In this document: in pieces, positions 27,480-34,722 of the stretch
Numbering within the stretch: position 1 is the stretch's first letter
How the letters are laid out: each line of letters opens with the position of its first letter
Assembly: GCF_017115085.1 (NCBI RefSeq)
Contig: NZ_JABXKJ010000258.1
Location: forward strand, 1-50,677
Origin: Nostoc sp. NMS7
GTDB lineage: Bacteria; Cyanobacteriota; Cyanobacteriia; Cyanobacteriales; Nostocaceae
Direction of reading: 5' to 3'
Length of the DNA: 50,677 nt
The notes under the pieces: generated by a model
What the model was told of the DNA's origin: nothing
The model's input: the letters and a program-made list of their open reading frames with translations, nothing else
Databases searched by the model: none
Position numbers and translations under genes: made by a program

Positions 27480-28127
27480 ATGACACTAGAAGACGCACGA
27501 CAATACGCACCAGCAACCCAGCGCAATAGCGAACCAATTATAGAAGTACTTTTACAAGTGTTGCCAAAGAGTGGCACGATATTGGAAATAGCAAGTGGTA
27601 CTGGCGAACATGCAGTATTTTTTGCCCCCAAGCTCAGTCCTCGTTTGTGGCTGCCAACAGATGCAAATCTCCAATTACGAGCCAGCATTACTGCATGGGC
27701 TGAACACATTGGCTGTGATAATCTTTATCCACCGCTTGAGCTTGATGTCAGAGAACCAGTTTGGGCAGTGGAGAATCCTGCATTTGATTGGCTTAATAAT
27801 CAGCCAATTGTGGCGATCGTCAACATCAATATGATTCACATTTCACCGTGGTCAGCCTGTCTAGGATTAATGGCAGGGGCAGGTCGGATCTTACCACCAG
27901 GAGGTATCCTCTATTTATATGGGCCTTTTAAACAAGGTGGAGAACATACAGCAGCGAGTGATGCAGCTTTTGACGAATCTTTACGCGCCCAAAACCCAGA
28001 GTGGGGTGTACGTAACTTTGATGATGTTGTCGCAGTCGCTAGCGCCCAAAATCTTACCTTGAAACAGACTTACCAAATGCCAGCAAATAATCTTTCAGTA
28101 GTGTTTGAACGTTCTGGTAAGAAATAA
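27480..28127 (+). CDS. DUF938 methyltransferase-like protein
   Basis: The 215-residue protein belongs to DUF938, a Rossmann-fold group of the S-adenosylmethionine-dependent methyltransferases. It begins with RQYAPATQRNSEPIIEVLLQ, followed by the cofactor-binding motif LEIASGTGEHAVFFAP (about residues 35-50), NMIHISPWSACLGLMAGAGRILPPGGILYLYGPF and DAAFDESLRAQNPEWGVRNFDDV, all family-typical. The substrate is unknown. The ATG at 27480 has no strong ribosome binding site. It may be cotranscribed with the Uma2 gene by proximity, though nothing else ties them together. Confidence 0.88.
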   Translation: MTLEDARQYAPATQRNSEPIIEVLLQVLPKSGTILEIASGTGEHAVFFAPKLSPRLWLPTDANLQLRASITAWAEHIGCDNLYPPLELDVREPVWAVENPAFDWLNNQPIVAIVNINMIHISPWSACLGLMAGAGRILPPGGILYLYGPFKQGGEHTAASDAAFDESLRAQNPEWGVRNFDDVVAVASAQNLTLKQTYQMPANNLSVVFERSGKK

Positions 28128-28149
28128 TTCCTAGAGAACCAGTCCACTA

Positions 28150-28252
28150 ACCCGGACATGATATTAGAAGTTAAGAGTTAGGAATAAAATCCATAACTCC
28201 TAACTCCTGTACAGACGCGATTAATCGCGTCTCTCCTAACTCCTAACTCTAA
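28150..28252. repeat. GTTAGGA-type repeats around a 20-bp perfect palindrome
   Basis: TAACTCC/GTTAGGA words flank the perfect palindrome AGACGCGATTAATCGCGTCT at 28213-28232. The same palindrome lies at 40391-40410 between ccmM and ccmN. It separates the convergent DUF938 and parA genes and could act as a bidirectional terminator. Confidence 0.8.
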
Positions 28253-28253
28253 A

Positions 28254-29138
28254 TTAAAGCTTTTGCAACAACTCCTGAGTTAACTGAAAGAACGCTTTTG
28301 AACCAGCTGATTGGGGAGCAATTAAAACAGCTGGCATAAAACTATCAACAGCCTTAGCAACATTGACATCAACTGGAATTTGTACCTTACAAATTTTTTC
28401 TACACCAAAATCTTCAACAACCCGGTGCATCACTTGTTTATAGTATCTGCCAGTCAGAAGGTTAGCGCTAGACATACTAAATACAATTCCCAGCATTTTT
28501 ATATCTATCTTGCTTTCATGTCCGTGACTATCCTTTAATCGGGCAATCCGTCTTTCCAGCAGTTGAATACCTACTACAGATAAAGGTTCTGGTTTAGCAG
28601 GAAGTATGTAGAAATCGCTGGCGGCTAAAGCGCTACGAGTCAATAGATTATAGCCAGGGGCACAATCAAGAAGGATAAAATCATATTCTTGACGTACTGG
28701 TTTTAAGATGTTATTAATCAGGACTCTTTCAAAGCGATTCCAAATCATTTCAAAGTCCTGTTCACCCAAAGCAGTTGCTTGTTTATGCAGCATTTCTGAG
28801 ACAAAAAATTCATCATATAAGTCAATATCTCCTGGTAATAAATCCAGTCCGGGAAGATTACAAACCGGGGATTGAATGATATCTTGAATTGTCAGTTTTG
28901 CTTGTGCCTCTGGATTGATAACTTCGTCTATCAGATACCTAAATGTTTTACTTTGTTTACGACGCTTGGCAAAATCTAAAGGCGACATTAAACTAAGTGT
29001 GGCACTAATTTGGGTGTCTAAATCAAGGACAAGCACCCGCTTGCCATGATTTTTAGCTAAACAGGTAGCTAAATTGACGGTGAGGGTGGTTTTACCAACG
29101 CCACCTTTCATATTTGCAGTAGCAATTACATATCCCAT
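28254..29138 (-). CDS. ParA-family ATPase
   Basis: The 294-residue protein is a deviant-Walker ATPase of the ParA/MinD/Soj class. The N-terminus reads MGYVIATANMKGGVGKTTLT, giving the KGGVGKTT Walker A motif with its signature lysine. Walker A' is VLVLDLDTQ and Walker B is FILLDCAPG. An ATG at 29168 is also in frame, but AGAGGA stands eight bases before the ATG at 29138, and the protein then begins right at the ATPase fold, so I choose 29138. No parB or DNA-binding partner lies nearby, so it is an orphan. It may position a protein complex rather than segregate DNA; carboxysome-positioning ParA proteins (McdA) are one such group, but nothing here assigns it to them. Confidence 0.87.
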   Translation of the reverse strand: MGYVIATANMKGGVGKTTLTVNLATCLAKNHGKRVLVLDLDTQISATLSLMSPLDFAKRRKQSKTFRYLIDEVINPEAQAKLTIQDIIQSPVCNLPGLDLLPGDIDLYDEFFVSEMLHKQATALGEQDFEMIWNRFERVLINNILKPVRQEYDFILLDCAPGYNLLTRSALAASDFYILPAKPEPLSVVGIQLLERRIARLKDSHGHESKIDIKMLGIVFSMSSANLLTGRYYKQVMHRVVEDFGVEKICKVQIPVDVNVAKAVDSFMPAVLIAPQSAGSKAFFQLTQELLQKL

Positions 29139-29514
29139 TGGTTGAGTCCTCTGTTGACGCATTCCCATCTAGGTAGCGTACAACGATCTCGAACTATTAA
29201 ATCTTCCATTAAATTTAATATTTTCCGAAACTTATTTGTAGGCGTTGAGCTAGGTGACACGATTTAATCTCAGCCGTCGTCCTGTTTTTTGATGAAATGG
29301 GCTAGTTACAGTTGTTTTCATTTATTTGAACCACACTACTCCCATTCGGCTACGCTCACGGCAAGCCCACCCCCATTCGGCTACGCTCACGGCAAGCCTA
29401 CTCCCCGTCTCAGTTCTGGTCTAGTTACTTGAAAACAGCTGTAAATTGCTGTCACTTTGGTTGAAAGCTAGATAACATTAGATTCGGGCGTGTTTACTGT
29501 TCAGGAGTGCCAAA
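29139..29514. other. parA-speY divergent intergenic region
   Basis: A 376-base gap that must hold the promoters of parA and speY. More than a third of it is the MITE-like element annotated separately at 29307-29443; the remainder shows no gene or clear operator. Confidence 0.5.
29307..29443. mobile_element. MITE-like element with 12-bp inverted termini and TA flanks
   Basis: The left end CAGTTGTTTTCA (29309-29320) and right end TGAAAACAGCTG (29430-29441) are inverted repeats with one mismatch, and both are flanked by TA (29307-29308 and 29442-29443). The 133-base interior has no coding capacity but contains a tandem pair of CATTCGGCTACGCTCACGGC modules 31 bases apart. TA flanks and short inverted ends fit a non-autonomous element moved by an IS630/Tc1-type transposase. 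A copy sharing the first 27 bases lies at 50609-50677. Confidence 0.7.
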
Positions 29515-30690
29515 ATGTCTAAACAGCTGGGTCAAAAAATTGCACCCACACCGATATCAAATGATATCAATGTGGTGGATTTGATTGATCAATACTTCAC
29601 CGCCTACAACTCAGCGCGGTTGCGGGAAATTTGCCAACTTCTGAGTCGTGATGTGCTAACAGAAGGTGTCACGGTGGGAGTTAGCCTATCCGGTGCGATG
29701 ACACCAGCAGGATTTGGGGTTTCAGCACTTGCACCCTTAATTCGCAACGGCTTTATTGACTGGATGATTAGCACTGGTGCAAATCTTTACCACGATATGC
29801 ACTATGGTTTGGGTTTTGAACTCTTTGCTGGTAATCCGTTTTTGGATGATGTGAAACTGCGCGAGGAAGGCACTATTCGCATTTATGACATTATCTTTGG
29901 TTACGATGTGCTGCTAGAAACTGATGCGTTTATCCGCAAGATTCTGCAAGGGGAAGCGTTTCAGAAGCGGATGGGAACTGCTGAGTTTCACTATTTATTG
30001 GGTAAGTATGTTCGGGAAGTAGAAAAGCAGCTGGGTGTGCAGCATTCCTGCTTGCTGGCGACAGCTTATGAGTGTGGAGTACCGATATATACGTCTTCTC
30101 CTGGGGATAGCTCAATTGGGATGAACGTGGCGGCTTTAGCTTTGGAAGGTTCGCAGTTGGTGATAGATCCATCAATTGACGTAAATGAGACGGCTGCGAT
30201 CGCATATAATGCCCGTGAATCAGGAGGTAAAAGTGCAGCTGTAATTCTCGGTGGCGGTAGTCCCAAAAACTTTTTGCTCCAAACCCAACCGCAACTTCAC
30301 GAAGTATTAGGACTCGAAGAACGAGGACATGATTTCTTTGTGCAGTTTACCGATGCACGTCCCGATACAGGCGGTTTGTCTGGAGCAACCCCATCGGAAG
30401 CCGTCAGTTGGGGTAAGATTGACCCAGAAGAGTTACCTAACACAATTGTTTGTTATACCGATAGCACGATCGCTCTACCACTGGTGACAGCATACGTCTT
30501 GAACAAATGCCAATCTCGTCCCCTGAAGCGGATATACGACAGGCGAGAAGCCATTTTCGACAAACTGCAAAAAGACTATCTCGCAGCCAAAACCCGACCA
30601 TCGGATCAGATTCCAGCAGCAGTGGCTGAAAATGCTTCACAGCAAACAGCGACTTATCCCTGTGGTCGGCTGATTCCGAATGCTCATTAG
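29515..30690 (+). CDS. speY: Deoxyhypusine-synthase homologue for homospermidine synthesis
   Basis: The 391-residue protein belongs to the deoxyhypusine synthase family. Cofactor and polyamine site segments are present: VSLSGAMTPAGFG, MISTGANLYHDMHYGL, TSSPGDSSIGMNVAAL, and SGATPSEAVSWGKIDPEE, in which the Lys matches the lysine that carries the aminobutyl intermediate in the eukaryotic enzyme. Bacteria have no eIF5A, and in Anabaena a homologue named speY is needed to make homospermidine and for normal diazotrophic growth. I assign the same role by family. The ATG at 29515 follows CAGGAG. Its promoter region contains a MITE-like element that ends about 70 bases upstream of the start codon. 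Confidence 0.87.
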   Translation: MSKQLGQKIAPTPISNDINVVDLIDQYFTAYNSARLREICQLLSRDVLTEGVTVGVSLSGAMTPAGFGVSALAPLIRNGFIDWMISTGANLYHDMHYGLGFELFAGNPFLDDVKLREEGTIRIYDIIFGYDVLLETDAFIRKILQGEAFQKRMGTAEFHYLLGKYVREVEKQLGVQHSCLLATAYECGVPIYTSSPGDSSIGMNVAALALEGSQLVIDPSIDVNETAAIAYNARESGGKSAAVILGGGSPKNFLLQTQPQLHEVLGLEERGHDFFVQFTDARPDTGGLSGATPSEAVSWGKIDPEELPNTIVCYTDSTIALPLVTAYVLNKCQSRPLKRIYDRREAIFDKLQKDYLAAKTRPSDQIPAAVAENASQQTATYPCGRLIPNAH

Positions 30691-30769
30691 GGGAGTGGTG
30701 TAAACTTAAGTCAAATCGGCGGTTAGAAAGCGCGTATACACAGACCAAACCACCTTCGTGGGTTTCAAA

Positions 30770-30840
30770 CCCTCAATTTTTTCTTAGTCCACGGAGGTGG
30801 ACTTTGTTTGTGTAGCCGCGAATTCCATTCGCCCTGATTC
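30770..30840. repeat. Interspersed repeat with AGTCCAC/GTGGACT hairpin
   Basis: AGTCCAC (30786-30792) pairs with GTGGACT (30797-30803), followed by TTTGTTTGTGTAGCCGCGAATTCCATTCGCC-like sequence (its pieces at 30804-30833). This combination recurs through Nostoc genomes. It lies between convergent speY and the HExxH gene. Confidence 0.65.
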
Positions 30841-30878
30841 TAGGGACTTCCAAAGCATAAAATGGAACAATATGGCAG

Positions 30879-31316
30879 CTATTTACAGTGTTGTTGGAGC
30901 AGAGATACAGCTAATTCAAAATTATTAGGTTGAGTTTGGACTGCATAGGCTTCTCTTTCTAAATCTTGTCGTTTGACATCGGTATAGCGTCTAAAAAACG
31001 GTCGAGCATAATTGATAGGTTGAATGTCTAAACCTAAAGTTTTTATTTTTCCTTTTCCTGCACATACCTGTGCTGCATGAACAGCTTCATGAATTAAGGT
31101 TTGAGTTCCAATATGTAACTCAAAGACTACAGGATTAATCCAGATTTTTTTGTCAGATTCTCTTAATAACCCATAAGCTCCTCGCTTTGGTGGTAGCGCA
31201 ATTATTACCTGAAATCCTTTTTTTTCTAATTGATTTTTTAAATCTAAAAATCTTGCTTCTCGATTGGGTATTTGAGAAAGCAACAGTAAGGAATTTAATA
31301 TAAAAATTTTGCTCAT
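30879..31316 (-). CDS. Small HExxH-motif putative metalloprotease
   Basis: I do not recognise a named family for this 145-residue protein. It contains LIHEAVHAAQVCAG, a zinc-binding HExxH motif (about residues 74-78), and about 45 residues later EREAYAVQTQ, a plausible third metal ligand (Glu) as in gluzincin-type peptidases. A hydrophobic beginning (IFILNSLLLLSQIP) is followed by a basic segment with no cleavage site, so export is uncertain. The ATG at 31316 is preceded by AAAAAAAGG. No partner gene is apparent: the neighbours are a repeat and a kinase fragment. Confidence 0.65.
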   Translation of the reverse strand: MSKIFILNSLLLLSQIPNREARFLDLKNQLEKKGFQVIIALPPKRGAYGLLRESDKKIWINPVVFELHIGTQTLIHEAVHAAQVCAGKGKIKTLGLDIQPINYARPFFRRYTDVKRQDLEREAYAVQTQPNNFELAVSLLQQHCK

Positions 31317-31360
31317 TGCCTTTTTTTACAAAAGAGAATTCAGGAGTCAGAAGCCAGAAT

Positions 31361-31390
31361 TAAAACAAGTCGCAAGTCGCAAGTCGCAAG
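31361..31390. repeat. AAGTCGC heptamer tandem repeat
   Basis: Three tandem copies of the heptamer AAGTCGC, ending in AAGTAAG, upstream of the HExxH gene. No function is visible. Confidence 0.75.
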
Positions 31391-31439
31391 TAAGTTTTGT
31401 GTAAGCGTTGCGGTAGCGAGTCTGCGAGCGTCCGGGGAT

Positions 31440-31745
31440 TTAGAACCCGACCCGAAACGTGCTGCCGTCGTTAGGCAGGGGAATTAAACCCCCAAACTCT
31501 GTTAAAGTTTTAATGACTTGGCGATCGCCTTTCTTATTTTTGACCAAATAGGTGATGCCAAAGCGTCCTCTTCCCAACTCTCTCTCAATGATGTATTTTC
31601 CACTTTGCAAGCGATCGCCTTTTACCCAAGCCACATTTGTATCAGCCGTTAATGCGACTTGCTTTAGATATTGCCATTTAGACAGATCGCGCAGTCTATG
31701 ACAGTTTATGCTTCGGCGTTGAACCAGAAGCATAATCTTGACCAA
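31440..31745 (-). pseudogene. Serine/threonine kinase N-terminal fragment
   Basis: About 35 residues in the middle of this 101-codon frame are the start of a cyanobacterial Hanks-type kinase domain: LQSGKYIIERELGRGRFGIT (glycine-rich loop), then YLVKNKKGDRQVIKTL with the ATP-binding lysine. The domain then breaks off, and the last 19 codons come from an unrelated intergenic repeat. The remaining 240 or so residues of a kinase, including the HRD and DFG motifs, are absent. The start is a TTG with no useful ribosome binding site. I read it as a dead kinase remnant lying just downstream of cupB. Confidence 0.75.
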
Positions 31746-31752
31746 AAATCAA

Positions 31753-32883
31753 CTATTTATTCACATCCAGCAACCGTGAAGTTTCTAACCGACTCATCCA
31801 TTTCTTTAAATAAACTTGATTACCTATTTCCTCACTTGGATCTTTAGTATCCAAAGGATAAGGCATCAGTCCCAAAATCGTTGCTGTCGTCACGCAAAAC
31901 ATCGATTTTTGGAAACTTATACAAATTTGCACCCGCAAATCATCTTCACCCCGAAGACTGCGACGATAAATTTCGTGCAAATATTCTGGAAGATAATGAC
32001 GCATATCCTGCATCAACAAGGTAGGAGGAATACCCGCGCCGCCGATAGGTAAGGGATCGGCATACAATGCGCCATATTGAAATCGAGTTTGATCTAAGGG
32101 AATTTGATATCCTTGAGCGTTGTATGAAACTGTACCGTGGAAAGGAGTTCCCCGGAAGAATACTGCTTCTACATAAGGTATTGCTGTATCTGCTAAGAAG
32201 GTCAAACCAACGCTTTTGGGAATGATTTCATAGACTTCATCCCGAATTTTGACGGCGTAGGTAATTGGGTTTGATGCATTTGCTACTAACGCTGTTTTAA
32301 TATGGTCTACAACTTCGGGAATCGATTTGATTTCGCCTTGATCGTAGCGGTCTGATAAGTTGAGGAACATATCAGCCATTACTCGCCAGAATTGACCTAA
32401 ACCGGTGTAGTAAGCAGAGACGCGCAAGAGTTCTGTTAAGAAATCTGGAAACAGTTGGTTAATACCGGGAATTAAAAGATTATTTTTAAATTTTGCGGCG
32501 ATAACGGCTTGCGCTCTTTCTTGAAATTCTTTTGTATCTAAATACGTATCTAGTCCGCCGCCACCGTGCCACATCATAGCTTTCATGCAATATTCGGCAT
32601 ATTCAAAATTAATTCGGTCATGCCACCAGTGACGGAACAATTTCTGAAAAGAAACCTCTCCATTAAAGTATTTAAAAAATGGGAAAAATACTAAAAACTG
32701 ATGCTCGGCAATATAGTTAAGATTTTCTGAGTAGGCATCTAAAACTACGCCATAGCTTTTAAGAATGCCAACTACTTCCAGCACATTTTCTGGACTATCC
32801 GGGAGTAATGCCTCTCCTTTTTGCAGACGTTCAATATACTCAGCTAAGGGATTGTGAGTAGCTTTCTTTTTAATAGTTACCAT
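31753..32883 (-). CDS. cupB: CO2 hydration protein, CupB/ChpX type
   Basis: The 376-residue protein is a CO2-hydration (Chp/Cup) subunit of a specialised NDH-1 complex that converts CO2 to bicarbonate at the thylakoid membrane. Recognisable segments include NPLAEYIERLQKGEALLPDSPEN, FFPFFKYFNGEVSFQKLFRHWWHDRINFEYAEYCMK and PIGGAGIPPTLLMQDMRHYLPEYLHEIYRR. I call it CupB, the constitutive low-affinity form, because it follows ndhF4 and ndhD4 and lacks a cupS neighbour; by sequence alone CupA cannot be excluded. An ATG at 32904 is in frame, but GGAGAG six bases before the ATG at 32883 fixes the start there. A heptamer repeat array separates it from ndhD4. Confidence 0.9.
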   Translation of the reverse strand: MVTIKKKATHNPLAEYIERLQKGEALLPDSPENVLEVVGILKSYGVVLDAYSENLNYIAEHQFLVFFPFFKYFNGEVSFQKLFRHWWHDRINFEYAEYCMKAMMWHGGGGLDTYLDTKEFQERAQAVIAAKFKNNLLIPGINQLFPDFLTELLRVSAYYTGLGQFWRVMADMFLNLSDRYDQGEIKSIPEVVDHIKTALVANASNPITYAVKIRDEVYEIIPKSVGLTFLADTAIPYVEAVFFRGTPFHGTVSYNAQGYQIPLDQTRFQYGALYADPLPIGGAGIPPTLLMQDMRHYLPEYLHEIYRRSLRGEDDLRVQICISFQKSMFCVTTATILGLMPYPLDTKDPSEEIGNQVYLKKWMSRLETSRLLDVNK

Positions 32884-32918
32884 TGCAATCTCTCCAAAAG
32901 GCATTAGTCATTAGTTAT

Positions 32919-32965
32919 GGGCATTGGGCATTGGGCATTGGGCATTGGGCATTGGGCATTGGGCA
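32919..32965. repeat. GCATTGG heptamer tandem repeat
   Basis: Six perfect tandem GCATTGG units at 32921-32962 with partial units on both sides, inside the ndhD4-cupB spacer. It is a short tandem repeat of Nostoc type, not a CRISPR, since it has no spacers. Confidence 0.92.
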
Positions 32966-32990
32966 GGTTATTCTCCTTGTCTCCTTGTCC

Positions 32991-34496
32991 CTAATCTCCA
33001 GGCTTGATTGCTTTATCCAAGGACACTGTTGCTACTACGTTTTGAGTATTTACCATTGCTGTAATTGTCGGTTCAGTCCAGCGCACTAACCAACTAGGTT
33101 GAATGCCGAAAATCACAATCAGCACAGCTAAAATTGCAGCTGGGGCGCGATCGCTCCAATACACACGCGGTAAGTTGGTAACTGATGCAGACAAGCGTCC
33201 AAAAAAGGCGCGGTTGACGAGAATTAAGAAGTAAACTGCTGTTAAACCTGTGCCAATCATGCATAGCAGCGTTTGCACTGGGAAAACTGGAAAACTACCC
33301 CGATAAACTACGAATTCGGAAATAAACCCGATCATTCCCGGTATACCAGCACTGGCCATGACTCCGACAATCATCAAGCTACCGATTACCGGCATACCCC
33401 GTTCTGGGTTCAGTAATCCTTCGATGACTTCTAAATCACGGCTTCCGGCTTTTTTATACACAACCCCTACCAGCAAAAACAGCATTGCCGAAATCAAGCC
33501 GTGGCTAATCATTTGCATTACAGCACCCAAAACACTTAAAGGTGTCGCCGCCGCCGCCGCTAAAAGCACGTAACCCATGTGGCCAATGGAACTGTACGCC
33601 ACCATTTTTTTCATATCGGTTTGAGCGATCGCGCAGGATGCACCATACAGTACACTGACTACTGCCCAAGTCGCTAACCAAGGAGCCACATAAGCCCAAG
33701 CTTCTGGTAACAAGTTCATCCCAAACCGCAGTAAGCCGTAACTTCCCAACTTCAACAGCACCCCAGCTAACAACACTGAAATTGGTGTGGAAGCTTCAAC
33801 GTGAGCATCTGGCAACCAAGTATGGAAGGGAACTAAGGGAATTTTAATCCCAAAACCTACCAAAATTCCCGCTAGCAATAAAAGCTGTGTTGCTAGAGGT
33901 AAAGTCGTCGCGTTTAAGGTTGCTAGTGCAAAGTTAGAGGAACCACTCAGCCAAACCATGCCGAGGAAACTTGCTAAAATCAAGATTCCCGAAACGGCTG
34001 TATAAATGAGAAATTTTGTAGCAGCATAACCCCGTTTTGCTCCACCCCAAATAGCTATCAACAGATATAACGGAATTAGTTCCAATTCGTAAAATAGGAA
34101 AAATAGCAGTAAATCTTGTGCCAGAAAGGCTCCAGTTACCCCAGCGCATAATACTAGTATCAAAGAATAATAAAATTTCGGACGCTGTAAGGATTCATCG
34201 CTGCTGTAAATGGCAATGCAGGTTAATAGTCCATTTAAAACCAGCAATGGCAAAGATAAACCATCTATTCCCAGGTTATAATTCAAGCCTAAAACATCTA
34301 TCCAAGGTATAGACTCGGCAAACTGTTGAGTGATTTCCCCTGGATGGAACTGAATTGTTAGTACGATTGTCCACAAGAAAGCGATACTGGCAAAGACCAA
34401 AGCCACCCCACGGGCGAATTTCCCACTGATGCCAGAGGGTGAGAAACCAATTAAAGCTGCGCCGATTAACGGCACTAGAATTAAAATACTAAGCAT
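32991..34496 (-). CDS. ndhD4: NAD(P)H-quinone oxidoreductase subunit 4 (NdhD4)
   Basis: The 501-residue polytopic protein is an NdhD proton-pumping subunit of NDH-1. Typical NdhD segments are present: FLLFFLFYELELIPLYLLIAIWGG with the conserved membrane Glu, IKIPLVPFHTWLPDAHVEASTPISVLLAGVLLKLGSYGLLRF, and MKKMVAYSSIGHMGYVLLA. About 14 membrane helices are expected. The type (D4 rather than D1 to D3) is inferred from the operon with ndhF4 and a CO2-hydration protein; such complexes use electron transport to power CO2 hydration rather than respiration. It starts at an ATG with no strong ribosome binding site, 226 bases after ndhF4. Confidence 0.93.
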   Translation of the reverse strand: MLSILILVPLIGAALIGFSPSGISGKFARGVALVFASIAFLWTIVLTIQFHPGEITQQFAESIPWIDVLGLNYNLGIDGLSLPLLVLNGLLTCIAIYSSDESLQRPKFYYSLILVLCAGVTGAFLAQDLLLFFLFYELELIPLYLLIAIWGGAKRGYAATKFLIYTAVSGILILASFLGMVWLSGSSNFALATLNATTLPLATQLLLLAGILVGFGIKIPLVPFHTWLPDAHVEASTPISVLLAGVLLKLGSYGLLRFGMNLLPEAWAYVAPWLATWAVVSVLYGASCAIAQTDMKKMVAYSSIGHMGYVLLAAAAATPLSVLGAVMQMISHGLISAMLFLLVGVVYKKAGSRDLEVIEGLLNPERGMPVIGSLMIVGVMASAGIPGMIGFISEFVVYRGSFPVFPVQTLLCMIGTGLTAVYFLILVNRAFFGRLSASVTNLPRVYWSDRAPAAILAVLIVIFGIQPSWLVRWTEPTITAMVNTQNVVATVSLDKAIKPGD

Positions 34497-34509
34497 AGAT
34501 AGAATTCAG

Positions 34510-34674
34510 GTAAGGGGAGATGAGGGAGATGTAGCTTTAGCTTCCCGCAGGGTGGGGGATGAGGGGGATGAGGGAGAATAATAAATCCTAACTCCTACTC
34601 CCTTCCCGCTTTCAGATTACCTATTTGTTCTTCTGTTTGTTCGTTGGCGTCCTTGGCGTCCTTGGCGGTTCCTT
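34510..34674. repeat. ndhF4-ndhD4 spacer repeats
   Basis: GGGGGATGAGG words (34511-34578), a TAACTCC run (34588-34600) and TCCTTGGCG words (34641-34674) fill most of the spacer between ndhF4 and ndhD4. No gene or clear regulatory site is seen. Confidence 0.65.
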
Positions 34675-34722
34675 AAAAAATTAGGTATTCTGACAGAACT
34701 ATAGGAGTAACTCCTAACTCAG

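Noticed and set aside
28254..29138. Orphan ParA as a carboxysome-positioning McdA
   Set aside because: No McdB-like gene lies next to it, it is not in the ccm operon, and it keeps the classical KGGVGKTT motif; the carboxysome link would be only by 8 kb distance.
32919..32965. Possible CRISPR array
   Set aside because: The units are contiguous heptamers without spacers; the same holds for 22211-22264 and 9095-9122. No cas genes are present.
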